From Metabacillus sediminilitoris (GTDB taxonomy: Bacteria; Bacillota; Bacilli; Bacillales; Bacillaceae): a stretch of DNA of 64,000 nt. Under the pieces are notes generated by a model. It was not told where the DNA came from, did no database searches, and saw nothing but the letters and a program-made list of their open reading frames with translations. Location: positions 1,001,501 to 1,065,500 of the forward strand of contig NZ_CP046266.1 in the NCBI RefSeq assembly GCF_009720625.1, read 5' to 3'. The translations under genes and the position numbers were made by a program. Shown here one piece after another: positions 54,427 to 63,384 of this stretch. Position 1 is the first letter of the stretch; each line of letters opens with the position of its first letter.

Positions 54427-54802
54427 CAAACACTCCATTCGCATATTTATTGATATCTTCTAATTTATCTAAGTTTCCTAGTTTTAATTCTTTCTTTGCC
54501 AGCCTTACAAGACCCTTGTGTTGTCCCTTATAATAAGAACTCAAAAGTTCCTGGTCTTCATATTTACTTAGTATTTCATTAGTTGCCATATCCCTCTTTG
54601 TCATTGGTACATAGTAAAACAGCAAAGCAATAATGAAAGCACCAGTAAACCAAAATACCTTAGATGTTGGAAGAAGTGTAAAATCCAGTTTTCCTTCAAC
54701 TGTAATATCAGTAACCACACTACTGCATAGGATACCAGACCCAAATGCTGTTATCAATGTCACAAATGCTCTTACGAAAGGGCTAAAAAGTAAGTTTTTC
54801 AT
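54368..54802 (-). CDS. Two-helix membrane protein of unknown function
   Basis: About 144 residues from the ATG at 54802 (after AAAAGGAA). Two hydrophobic helices (FVRAFVTLITAFGSGILCS and VFWFTGAFIIALLFYYV) are followed by a charged cytoplasmic tail with KGLVRLAKKELKLGNLDKLE. The layout resembles small 2-TM effectors found with defence genes, though I see no family motif. It overlaps the next gene. Confidence 0.5.
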   Translation of the reverse strand: MKNLLFSPFVRAFVTLITAFGSGILCSSVVTDITVEGKLDFTLLPTSKVFWFTGAFIIALLFYYVPMTKRDMATNEILSKYEDQELLSSYYKGQHKGLVRLAKKELKLGNLDKLEDINKYANGVFGNEPTTNDDASKKQDTGAR

Positions 54803-54889
54803 AAAAAGTTCCTTTTCCTTATATATATATGTCAATAATAGCATATTTTGGCACTTTTTATGGGCGTTTTTAAAAGTATTTTTCATAAC

Positions 54890-55180
54890 ATTTTTTACCC
54901 TTTTCTCATATATTCAATCTTGTTTTTTTCATCTGCTTATTGGTTATCTAGTTAGAGCCATTGTTTATTTAGAATATTAAATACTCCGCTGTTTAGTTTG
55001 TTTCATAAGTGTTTAAATGTTAGAGAATCCATTCATATAGACACACGTTCACAAACTGTTCGGAATGGCTCAGACACAAGTCAGAAGGCACTCCAGTAAG
55101 TCATTATTCAATCTAAAAGACTCAATCTGAAGGCACTAGGTAAGCCTTTTTAGATGTCTAAACATAGATATTTACAACAC
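54890..55180. other. Intergenic region, no supported gene
   Basis: Contains a direct repeat GAAGGCACT...GTAAG (about 55083 and 55131). No coding frame is supported. Confidence 0.35.
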
Positions 55181-55189
55181 GACTTAAAT

Positions 55190-55517
55190 CCACAACGCTC
55201 CCCATCGTTTGCGATGGGAGCATAGTATTTCTCTCTTTTTATCCTTTCTCTCTATTATTAAAATTTTTCTCTCTTCTTACAGTACAGCCGAGTAACTTCT
55301 ACAAGTTACTTAGTTCCATGGGTTAAGAATGGAGTAACTTCAACGAGTTACCTTATTTCAGCTTGAGAATGAAGTGTCGTATTCATGACACTTTGTTCTT
55401 GGATATGATAACTAGTTATTATGGTAAGTACGCTACTTCTCCTAACGATGTCCATTGGTACAGAAACACATACAATATTTTATGAGAGTAGTATCATAGG
55501 TGCTGCTCTTTTTTTAC
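55190..55517 (+). ncRNA. Candidate structured RNA with five hairpins and a terminator
   Basis: Five short hairpins follow one another: GCTCCCCATCG/GCGATGGGAGC (55197-55221), AGTAACTT/AAGTTACT (55291-55310), GTAACT/AGTTAC (55334-55351), AAGTGTC/GACACTT (55372-55393), ATAACTAGTTAT (55408-55419). A terminator AGAGTAG/CTGCTCT with seven T (55485-55516) closes the unit before the next gene. No known class is recognised. Confidence 0.4.
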
Positions 55518-55565
55518 CAATATGGTATGATTTTCCTATATGATTTTAAAAGGAGTAATTTCCTT

Positions 55566-55988
55566 ATGAAGATAGCATTAGTAAGTTGTACTAAATTAAA
55601 AGCCGATTATCCATGCAGTGCTAGAGAGATGTACCAAGAGTCAACTTTGTTTAAGAAAGCTGTTAAATATTTAGAGCAAAAGGATTATGATGAGTGGTTT
55701 GTATTATCTGCAAAGTATGGACTATTAAAACAACATGATGTAATTGAGCCTTACGACTTAACTCTTAACAATATGAGAGCATCAGAGCGTAAATCATGGT
55801 CAGAGTTAGTTATTAAGCAGATAGATAGTTTGCAATTGAATATAACGAATATAGACTTTTATGCTGGAGTCAAATATAGAGAGTATCTAATTTCTGTCTT
55901 TGAACAAAAAGGTATCGATTGTAATGTACCGCTTCAAGGAAAAGGGATTGGTGAGCAGCTGCAGTTTTATTCAATAAATACTAAATAA
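55566..55988 (+). CDS. DUF6884-like protein
   Basis: 140 residues from the ATG at 55566, after AAAGGAG. KIALVSCTKLKADYPCSARE, MYQESTLFKKAVKYLEQ and WFVLSAKYGLLKQHDVIEPY are typical of DUF6884 / YaaA-like relatives found in phages and defence islands. It is the first gene of a plus-strand run; the HNH gene begins 26 bases later. No catalytic residues are established. Confidence 0.7.
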   Translation: MKIALVSCTKLKADYPCSAREMYQESTLFKKAVKYLEQKDYDEWFVLSAKYGLLKQHDVIEPYDLTLNNMRASERKSWSELVIKQIDSLQLNITNIDFYAGVKYREYLISVFEQKGIDCNVPLQGKGIGEQLQFYSINTK

Positions 55989-56014
55989 TAAAGTGAAACA
56001 TTGAGGTGCAATTA

Positions 56015-57100
56015 GTGACTATTCCCCAAAATATTAATAAGGAACATATCTTAAAAGCTATTCAAAAGATTGATAGAGAGGGAGTACCAGAAAGAAGAGA
56101 ATCGACAAGGTTTAATCTTTCTTATGCTGGTGGAAATTACCCACCTAAATATGTAATATCGATTGCAAACATTTTTGCTAATGGTGAAGAATATTCTCCT
56201 TCCTTGTTTAGTGGTGGAGACGAAACAAATCGATTTCTTAGTAGACTAGGATTTACAATTGTTGAAAATGAAAAATCAGATAAAAGTACTTTATTCAGTG
56301 TTCCAGAACTTGAACCTGTAAATCGTTCTAGGGAATATAACCTATATAATGAATCAATTAGAGATATGATTGTTTATGAATACTTATTTCATTCAAGAAC
56401 GCACCGCTGGCTTGATGAGCATGTAGTAGGTATGAATCCCGATGAAAGCCGTGGATATCAAGCAATGGGAATACTGCACTTTATTGGATTAAAAGATAAG
56501 CATAAAGGAATCTTTAAGGATTTAAGCATAGATGAGGCAATACAACTGTTAGTGCAGCAGAATTCTGACTTTAGTTTAGTTATTGAATCTCTTAAAAGAT
56601 ATCTTCAAAAAGATAATGGTGAACGAGAAATAGAAGGTAGGTCTTCTGCAGACGAATATATTGAGCTAGAATCAATTGTCACAGCTGCACCAGAACAAAT
56701 TGAAGTAACAGAGACTGAGAAAGAACAAGTCATTAAGTCTAGAATAGGTCAATCAACGTTTAAGAAATCTCTTTTAAATATTGAAAAGAAATGTAGATTA
56801 TGTGGAGTTTCTGATGAACGATTCCTTGTAGCAAGTCATATTAAGCCATGGAGTCAATCTAATCATCAAGAGAGGCTAGATGTTAATAATGGTTTTTTAC
56901 TATGTCCAAATCATGATAAGTTGTTTGACAAAGGTTATATAAGTTTCTATGAGGATGGAGCAATTGTGATTTCAGATAGTTTGGATGAAGCTACAATGGT
57001 TTTTCTTAATATCAATGAAACTATGATTATTAGTATGAATGAGAGGCAGCAGCTTTATATGAAGTGGCACAGGGTTAATGTTTTTAAGCCGCCTAGGTAA
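56015..57100 (+). CDS. HNH endonuclease with ScoMcrA-like N-terminal domain
   Basis: About 361 residues from the GTG at 56015 (seven bases after GAGGTG). The N-terminus has NYPPKYVISIANIFANGEEY and SPSLFSGGDETNRFLSRLGF, a pattern shared with type IV restriction enzymes of the ScoMcrA kind. A helical middle follows. The C-terminus has CRLCGVSDERFLVASHIKPW and LLCPNHDKLFDKGYISF: an HNH nuclease with the Cys pair and His-Asn-His type residues. It probably cuts modified or foreign DNA. Its neighbours support a defence role. Confidence 0.75.
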   Translation: MTIPQNINKEHILKAIQKIDREGVPERRESTRFNLSYAGGNYPPKYVISIANIFANGEEYSPSLFSGGDETNRFLSRLGFTIVENEKSDKSTLFSVPELEPVNRSREYNLYNESIRDMIVYEYLFHSRTHRWLDEHVVGMNPDESRGYQAMGILHFIGLKDKHKGIFKDLSIDEAIQLLVQQNSDFSLVIESLKRYLQKDNGEREIEGRSSADEYIELESIVTAAPEQIEVTETEKEQVIKSRIGQSTFKKSLLNIEKKCRLCGVSDERFLVASHIKPWSQSNHQERLDVNNGFLLCPNHDKLFDKGYISFYEDGAIVISDSLDEATMVFLNINETMIISMNERQQLYMKWHRVNVFKPPR

Positions 57101-57181
57101 TTCGATGATAGAATCAAGGTTCATGTGATAACAGAGAATGAAAAATGGTAGATAATCAATGAAATGAAAGGAGAGAATGCA

Positions 57182-58237
57182 GTGGATAAAATACTATATT
57201 TTCCCTCGATTTCTATTCCTAAAAGCCAATGGTTAATGGGGTCATTGTTTTATTGGGATAAGGTAGGTTCTATCGTACCTCTAGAGTTTTTAAAAAAGCC
57301 AAACCTGCTAGGAGAGCATATGAGAAAATTAGTAGAGGTCGAGTTGATTGAGCAAGTAGTACCAGAGCAGCATTTATGGAATGTACCTAACTTTGAAGAG
57401 GCATTCATAGATTTTATTGATAATACTTCTGCATTTTGTCCCATTTCTAAATTGGGAAGGTTAGGGTTAATTGGTCAGGATGGAGTAATAAGAACGACAA
57501 CAGAAATACATATGGGGAAGCTTAGAAGCCTTGGACATAGACTAGAACAAAGAGGATTAGCAACTAAGGGACGAGGGTCATGGTACACTGTGGAGGGGTA
57601 TACGGCATCTAATTTTATGACATACCTTGCAACTGTACTAGGAACAATTACAGAATATACACCTCTTACTGATAGTTATAATGAGTTATCCTATTTCCTT
57701 CCTAATGTTGAGAAAGAGAACACCCGAGAGGTACTAAAAGAACAACTTAGGACAAGGATTATTGAAAATGTATTACCTGTTCCTGCTTATATCGAAGACC
57801 CTTACGATATTTATCGGTTTAAAGAGAAGCATTATGACAAGCTAACAAGATTTCGTAGATACGTAGAAGAGTCTATTCTTAATCTTGAACTCCTTCCAGA
57901 GTACCAAGTTGAAGAAAAGCTAAAGATATTTGCTGAAAATTCAAGGGATGAAATCAGATATATTTCAGAAAGTATGAAATCATTTAAATGGAGAATGATA
58001 AATTTTGCTACATTTTGTTCAATTGCGTCTCCAGCCTTGAGTTTAGTAAAAGGGATTTCTGAGGATAGTATACTTGATACTACAAGTGCAACTGTCGGAA
58101 TATTAGGTGCAGTTGGTGTTGCCCTTAGTACGGAGAAAATAAAAGAAATTGAGCGTCAACCATTAGCATATGCTGCCATAATTGAAAGGCAATTTAATAG
58201 ACAATCGTCTAACAGCAGTCCTACACCAAGTTACTAA
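57182..58237 (+). CDS. DUF6236-like protein
   Basis: About 351 residues from the GTG at 57182 (six bases after AAGGAGAG); an ATG at 57164 lacks a ribosome site. YFPSISIPKSQWLMGSLFYW, DKVGSIVPLEFL and a following winged-helix-like region match what I know of DUF6236, seen in defence islands. The C-terminus has two weakly hydrophobic stretches (FATFCSIASPALSLVKGI and ATVGILGAVGVALS), perhaps membrane-facing. No enzyme motif. Confidence 0.65.
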   Translation: MDKILYFPSISIPKSQWLMGSLFYWDKVGSIVPLEFLKKPNLLGEHMRKLVEVELIEQVVPEQHLWNVPNFEEAFIDFIDNTSAFCPISKLGRLGLIGQDGVIRTTTEIHMGKLRSLGHRLEQRGLATKGRGSWYTVEGYTASNFMTYLATVLGTITEYTPLTDSYNELSYFLPNVEKENTREVLKEQLRTRIIENVLPVPAYIEDPYDIYRFKEKHYDKLTRFRRYVEESILNLELLPEYQVEEKLKIFAENSRDEIRYISESMKSFKWRMINFATFCSIASPALSLVKGISEDSILDTTSATVGILGAVGVALSTEKIKEIERQPLAYAAIIERQFNRQSSNSSPTPSY

Positions 58238-58565
58238 TACTATAAATTTGAAATGTTCACGAAGTAGGAATTTAGGTAGTATCCAATTATGAATTGTTGT
58301 TATTCAAGCCTTATAATGAGGATGGATTTTTCCATATTTAGCATTATTTAACCATTATTTCCTAGTGACAGAAAACTTAATAATATTTTGATTTTATTAG
58401 TATTGTAAACTGGTGTTGTAATATTTGTTTAAATAAAGAGGCTAGTATAAAGTCATGTATATTTAAAAAGAATTAATCATCATCAAAGGTTTGTTTATAA
58501 TTTGTAATCTAGATAAATTAGTTTGATAGGAAAAAATATTTTGAATCTTTTAAAGTGAGGAAATT
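58238..58565. other. AT-rich promoter region before the SIR2 gene
   Basis: No coding frame. Contains promoter-like hexamers near 58410-58455 but no clear spacing. The SIR2 gene therefore probably has its own transcription. Confidence 0.35.
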
Positions 58566-60248
58566 ATGACAAAGTATATTCAATTCATTCCTAAACCATT
58601 ACTAGAAGATATATTAAATAATCGATGTATTCCAATTATAGGTGCAGGTTTTTCGCTTAATTGTGAATTACCTAAAGGGAAAAAAATGCCCTTGTGGGAA
58701 GATTTAGGAAAAAGCTTTTCTGAGGATTTAATCGATTACCCGTATAGCAATGCACTAGATGCCATATCCGCATATAGTTTTGAGTATTCTCGTTCTAAAT
58801 TAGTAGAAAAGTTATCTCAACTATTATTTGTTGCAGATTCAAAACCAAGTAATGTTCATAAATCATTTTGTAGAGTACCCTTTGATATAGTTTGTACTAC
58901 AAATTTTGATTTTTTATTGGAAAAAGGATATGACAATGTTGGGAAATACTGTCTTCCGATAATGGATGAGGAACAATTATCTATAGGTTCTAACCAGTTA
59001 ATTAATTATTATAAAAATGTTCTTTTATTAAAGTTACACGGGGATTTACATCATCCAAATAGGATAGTAGCAACTGAACAGGATTATGATTCCTTTTTAG
59101 AAAATTTCCCACTAATATCCACTTATCTAGCAAATCTCTTAATAACTCGTACTCCTTTGTTTATTGGATATAGTCTAGAGGATGCGGATTTTAGACAAGT
59201 ATGGCAAATTATTAGTAATCGTTTAGGTGAATTACGAAGACCTGCATATGTTTTATCTGTAGGAGCAAAACATGCAGCTGTGAATAGGTATAAAAGAAGA
59301 GGAGTAAATGTAATAAACATTAATGCAAAATCTTATGCTGAAGTATTTGAAACATTATTTGAAGAAATTAGAGAGTATTGGATTGAAAATTTACCAAGTA
59401 AAAGTTTTGTTTTTAATGAGCAAACTTTAGCGGAACTTTCTTTACCAGTAGATGCTACGAATAGGCTATGCTATGTTGCTGTACCATACTCAAGTATTTC
59501 TTTATACAGAAGCTACATCTTTCCTATAATAGAGGATTATGGATTTTCACCAGTTTCATCAGATGAGTTGGTCATGCAGGGTGATAACATAACAGCCAGA
59601 GAAACAGCTTTAATAGAAAGAGCAGATATGATTATCTTTGATGCTGAAGATGATAAAAGTTTAAATGAAATTCGAAATATCCTTGAAAAACGTCAAAAAC
59701 CTCTTTATCTTCTTGTTTTATCTTCAAAGACTGCAAATGGCTTTGATACAAAACTAAATGGTAACCATAATATAAGATTTGTTGACAGAAATATATATTT
59801 GAATAACATTGAATCAGAAGAATTTACAAATGTAATTGAAGAGTGGTTAACCCAAGTATCTGAGAATATTATGATTGACTTAACTAATGAACCAGAACGT
59901 TTATTAGGGAAACAAGAATATAAAGCTGCTGTTATATCAGCGTTCACACTTTTAGAATCTGAATTAAGAAAACTATTTGATGGGAATACTGTAGGAACTA
60001 CTATAAAAAGGATAAAAGTCTTTAATCGTCATATTCCGATGTCGATATTAGCACTCCTTAATTTAGCAGTAGAGAATGGTGTGCTAGATGAGGTTTCTAA
60101 AAGTGATGTTGAAAAATGGGTAAGTTTGAGAAATAAACTAGTCCATGGGCAAGAACATGTGATTTCTCAAAGAGATGCTTCTAAGATGGTTAGGAGTGTA
60201 AACCAATTAATTGGAAATTTGAAACAGGCTGCATCTACAAGTGAATAA
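58566..60248 (+). CDS. SIR2 - deoxyribosyltransferase/TIR-like - HEPN-like defence protein
   Basis: 560 residues, ATG after GTGAGGA. Residues 1-270 are a SIR2 fold: IIGAGFS (24-30), TTNFD (111-115), LHGD (157-160) and GYSLEDADFR (201-210) provide the NAD pocket and the Asn/His residues needed for NADase activity. Residues 300-430 (LCYVAVPYSS, ETALIERADMIIFDAED) resemble a nucleoside deoxyribosyltransferase/TIR-type Rossmann domain. Residues 440-555 are helical with RNKLVH (522-527), a HEPN-type Arg-x4-His motif. SIR2 antiphage proteins kill by NAD depletion; this combination looks like sensor and effector in one chain. Confidence 0.75.
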   Translation: MTKYIQFIPKPLLEDILNNRCIPIIGAGFSLNCELPKGKKMPLWEDLGKSFSEDLIDYPYSNALDAISAYSFEYSRSKLVEKLSQLLFVADSKPSNVHKSFCRVPFDIVCTTNFDFLLEKGYDNVGKYCLPIMDEEQLSIGSNQLINYYKNVLLLKLHGDLHHPNRIVATEQDYDSFLENFPLISTYLANLLITRTPLFIGYSLEDADFRQVWQIISNRLGELRRPAYVLSVGAKHAAVNRYKRRGVNVININAKSYAEVFETLFEEIREYWIENLPSKSFVFNEQTLAELSLPVDATNRLCYVAVPYSSISLYRSYIFPIIEDYGFSPVSSDELVMQGDNITARETALIERADMIIFDAEDDKSLNEIRNILEKRQKPLYLLVLSSKTANGFDTKLNGNHNIRFVDRNIYLNNIESEEFTNVIEEWLTQVSENIMIDLTNEPERLLGKQEYKAAVISAFTLLESELRKLFDGNTVGTTIKRIKVFNRHIPMSILALLNLAVENGVLDEVSKSDVEKWVSLRNKLVHGQEHVISQRDASKMVRSVNQLIGNLKQAASTSE

Positions 60249-60341
60249 ATTCTAATGTGTATTTTTATTCAGACTTATATAGAAATTCAAATGCAATTGC
60301 ATTTCTGAAGAAAGCGTTTCAAGAACGAGTGAAATATTTGT

Positions 60342-60376
60342 AAAAAGGCATCCAATAAATTAGGGTGTCTTTTTCT
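60342..60376 (+). terminator. Rho-independent terminator
   Basis: AAAAAGGCATCC and GGGTGTCTTTTT pair (one mismatch), followed by CTTTA; about 95 bases beyond the SIR2 stop. Confidence 0.7.
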
Positions 60377-60808
60377 TTATTATTGTTGTAATTTTTTTTA
60401 CTAATATTGGTAGGGAAAATCATCGTGAATGATAGAGTGTAGTTAAACGGTACCATTTGTTATATATTGAAAATGAAAGTGTAGTAAGGGTTTCCCTATT
60501 TCTATTTCGTTACCGTTTGACTGTTACTGTAAAAAAATATAATTACGCAGGTTTATTGAAAGAAACTAACCATAGTATGGTCTCCCTTATTAGATATTGG
60601 AGTGGATGGACATGGATTGGAAGCCGAAACATGGGTGTACAATAACTAATAAAACTGTGATTTTATGAAGCGTACAATCCTTCACTCTCTAACCCTTTTC
60701 GATATTAAGATAAAATGAAAAAAGATAATCATCATTAGGAAGCAACGATTCAAGACAGTGGCTTATCTTCTTGTGTTTTTCCATGTTCCGAGCAATTTGA
60801 ATTTAAGT
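60377..60808. other. Intergenic region with no supported gene
   Basis: A 62-codon plus frame at 60457 has no ribosome site and random composition. Nothing else recognised. Confidence 0.4.
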
Positions 60809-60836
60809 ACATTCACCTAACATAGTGCATAGGATA
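60809..60836 (+). promoter_or_regulatory. SigK-type promoter of the cupin gene
   Basis: AC at 60809, 17 bases, then CATAGGATA (60828-60836), a full match to CATANNNTA, 30 bases before the ATG. Confidence 0.6.
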
Positions 60837-60866
60837 ATTTGATAATCTGTGAAGGGATTGAGAAAA

Positions 60867-61688
60867 ATGTACTACTATCCAAATATGTATCCACATCAAT
60901 ATCCTTATTATGTTAATGTACCAATGAATAACTATGGTAGACAGTCTGTTTATTGGAATATTCCTGTTGAGGGACATGCAAACAGTTCATTTCGTTTTTC
61001 CAATGGTGATGCCAGAATTTCATTAAAAGATTATGGAGCAGAACCGTTTGTCGTTAATATCAATGAAGCTACGAAGCAAAACAACACGTACCGTACCGCT
61101 TTATGGACAGGAACTCATTTGCAAGTTACCTTAATGAGTCTAAATGTTGGCGAAGATATTGGTTTGGAAATGCACCCTAACGTTGACCAATTCTTACGTG
61201 TTGAACAAGGTCAGGGCATTGTTCAAATGGGCAAGCGGAAAGATAATTTAAATTTTAAAAGAAATATCTATGATGATTCTGCAATCATGATACCTGCTGG
61301 AACATGGCACAATGTAATCAATACAGGTAATATCCCGCTAAAACTTTACTCAATATATGCTCCTCCCAACCATCCGTTTGGTACTGTTCATAGGACTAAA
61401 GCAGACGCAATGGCTGCAGAAGAAGGCTATGGTAACGAAAATGGAAATACAGTAGTTTTTGGAAGGACTCCAGATGAATGGATAAGATATACGGAATTTT
61501 TGGTAAAAGAAGGCTTGGAAGACGTTAAAAAAGGAATTAATATGACACACATTCTTCAAGAATTTATTCTAATGGGAGTTCTTGTAGGGAAAGGGTATTC
61601 TCCTGAGAAAGCATATGAAACAGTTGAAGAATGGGAACGTACAGGAGAATCCAAACTTCTACAGAAAAGCAAAAAGATGCAGAATTAG
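60867..61688 (+). CDS. Cupin-domain protein, probable spore protein
   Basis: About 273 residues from the ATG at 60867. The first 25 residues are Tyr/Pro/Asn-rich (MYYYPNMYPHQYPYYVNVPM), typical of spore-coat leaders. The cupin core has GLEMHPNVDQFLRVEQGQG and a second motif PAGTWHNVINTGNIP with metal-binding His and Glu. The C-terminal 80 residues (ILQEFILMGVLVGKGYSPEK) are an extra helical part. A SigK-type promoter and a shared terminator with the convergent ferritin-like gene suggest that both act in the spore coat. Ligand unknown. Confidence 0.75.
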   Translation: MYYYPNMYPHQYPYYVNVPMNNYGRQSVYWNIPVEGHANSSFRFSNGDARISLKDYGAEPFVVNINEATKQNNTYRTALWTGTHLQVTLMSLNVGEDIGLEMHPNVDQFLRVEQGQGIVQMGKRKDNLNFKRNIYDDSAIMIPAGTWHNVINTGNIPLKLYSIYAPPNHPFGTVHRTKADAMAAEEGYGNENGNTVVFGRTPDEWIRYTEFLVKEGLEDVKKGINMTHILQEFILMGVLVGKGYSPEKAYETVEEWERTGESKLLQKSKKMQN

Positions 61689-61777
61689 AGTAAAATCATA
61701 TAGTTAAAAGAAAAAATCCTCTTGATAAAAGATTTACTTAACCTTTGCTAACTTTAGGTTCTACTAGTTAACAATAC

Positions 61778-61817
61778 AAAAGGAGTATGATTCCATTAAT
61801 AATCATACTCCTTTTTC
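61778..61817. terminator. Bidirectional terminator
   Basis: AAAAGGAGTATGATT and AATCATACTCCTTTT form a perfect 15-bp stem between the convergent cupin and ferritin-like genes. Confidence 0.9.
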
Positions 61818-61894
61818 TGTATTTAAAACTACTGAAAAAAGGATTCCATTAGAAAAATTATTAATGATGTAAATTGACATAATTACACCTTAAT

Positions 61895-62809
61895 CTAAAA
61901 AGTTCTTGCAAGACCTCTTTCAAATGCTGCAAGATGACTCAAAGAGGCGTTACGAAGTTGTGAAAAAACCGTTCTCATATCGTTAGGGATATCAAGTGAT
62001 AAAAATCTTTCATACATAGAAATATTGTCTATTTCTCCTTGAACGCCAGCAGCATATGCTGCCTTAATGTTTTCTGGAGTTAAAACGAATGACTGCGATA
62101 TATCTACAGGTAAAGGTACTTGATAACGTTCAAAAAGAGGCAACAACGCATTTATATGTCTCATTTCGGCTTCTTTTATTTGTGCAAATGTACGAATATA
62201 TCCAAAAGTTCCTAGAATATTATCATATCTTGCTTGTGCCAAGTATTCGTCTTGAAGGGCATAAGTCAGCATTTGAGGTACGGACAATGTGGAAGCACTT
62301 AATGCTCCTTTAGCACCGTAATTTTCAACTTGCCGATTAGTGTGTGTTACCTTTGATTTTAAAAAAAACAAAAACCATACAGCGTGATTTTGTTCATCTG
62401 CTGCTGCACGACGAAATCTATCTTTAATAGAAGCATCCTGTGCCTTATCTGCGATATCTAAATAAAAATCAACGGCTTCTTGTTCATCTTTAAAGGCAAA
62501 TTCGATTCCTGCTCTGTACTTAGCTGGACATTCCTCACTGATTTTAAAAGTTGGCTGCCTACCTGTTAGATTTGTATAAATTTTACTGAACTCTTCAAGA
62601 TGACGCCTTTCATCTTTTTGTATCTCAAGTATTTTGTTCCTTTCATCCTGTGTAGGTGCTAGTTTGGCTAACTTTTCATAACAAGCAACAGCACTATACT
62701 CTGCATTAATTGCTTTCTGAATATCATTTACAAGTTGAGTGTCATTTGTTGTACGATAATAGTCATTATAATAAACACCATAATTATAGAAATTATGATT
62801 TGAATACAT
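61895..62809 (-). CDS. Double ferritin-like domain protein, probable spore coat
   Basis: 304 residues, ATG after AGGAGG. Two ferritin-like four-helix parts: residues 25-155 with AEYSAVACYEKLAKLAPTQD, KDERRHLEEF and DEQNHAVWF supplying Glu/His metal ligands; residues 180-304 with LQDEYLAQARYDNILGTFG and AEMRHINALLPLF, like DUF2202. The Tyr/Asn-rich N-terminus (MYSNHNFYNYGVYYNDYY) mirrors that of the cupin protein. The SigK-type promoter supports mother-cell expression. Metal binding or oxidase activity is likely by family. Confidence 0.8.
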   Translation of the reverse strand: MYSNHNFYNYGVYYNDYYRTTNDTQLVNDIQKAINAEYSAVACYEKLAKLAPTQDERNKILEIQKDERRHLEEFSKIYTNLTGRQPTFKISEECPAKYRAGIEFAFKDEQEAVDFYLDIADKAQDASIKDRFRRAAADEQNHAVWFLFFLKSKVTHTNRQVENYGAKGALSASTLSVPQMLTYALQDEYLAQARYDNILGTFGYIRTFAQIKEAEMRHINALLPLFERYQVPLPVDISQSFVLTPENIKAAYAAGVQGEIDNISMYERFLSLDIPNDMRTVFSQLRNASLSHLAAFERGLARTF

Positions 62810-62839
62810 GATTGTCCTCCTTCTGCATAACTGTCAACG

Positions 62840-62866
62840 TATCTTATGCCTTATACATAGGTAGGT
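62840..62866 (-). promoter_or_regulatory. SigK-type promoter of the ferritin-like gene
   Basis: On the minus strand CATAAGATA, with AC 16 bases upstream in CACACC: a full match to the SigK pattern. Confidence 0.6.
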
Positions 62867-63220
62867 GTGCAAGGTCAATTATCGGAGGAATAGTAAGTTA
62901 GAGAAATTGGAGGGGTTCTTACCACTTTTGTTCATTTATGCTTGGATTAAATCTGGAGCATAATGAAACCTGCTGTAAAGTTCCATGTTAATTTGTTGGT
63001 GGATACAGAAACCATGCTCATCCACAAACAAGTATTCGGTAAATTTCCGACACGACTCAAATATTAGGTAGGTTTTAGTATGATAAAGTAATTAAACATA
63101 TAGTGATAATCTGATTAACTTCGATAATGATATCCGACAACAGAAGTATATTCTATACGTGAGATTAGAGGGGAAATCTCACTGCTGCTTTTGTTATGTT
63201 GTTTCTGATTAGCTAAAGTT
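62867..63220. other. Intergenic region with no supported gene
   Basis: No supported frame; AT-rich. Confidence 0.4.
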
Positions 63221-63340
63221 TCAAAAGGTACACTTTTTGGAACACATATCATGAAACGGTTGAATAACGGTTTGGATAGTCTCGTATGGTGTCTAATCTA
63301 CTTTTGAAACGTATCATATTTGTTGTTGACCTTTTGATAC
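63221..63340. promoter_or_regulatory. Putative recombination (res-like) site
   Basis: TCAAAAGGT (63221-63229) is inverted as ACCTTTTGA (63329-63337), with a third related CTTTTGAAACGTATC (63301-63315) between. Such arms just upstream of a serine recombinase gene are typical of its binding site. Confidence 0.45.
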
Positions 63341-63384
63341 ACATTCGGTAAGATATGAATATCAGATATCAAAGGTGGATAAAC

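Noticed and set aside
60457..60645. 62-codon plus frame
   Set aside because: No ribosome site, random composition.
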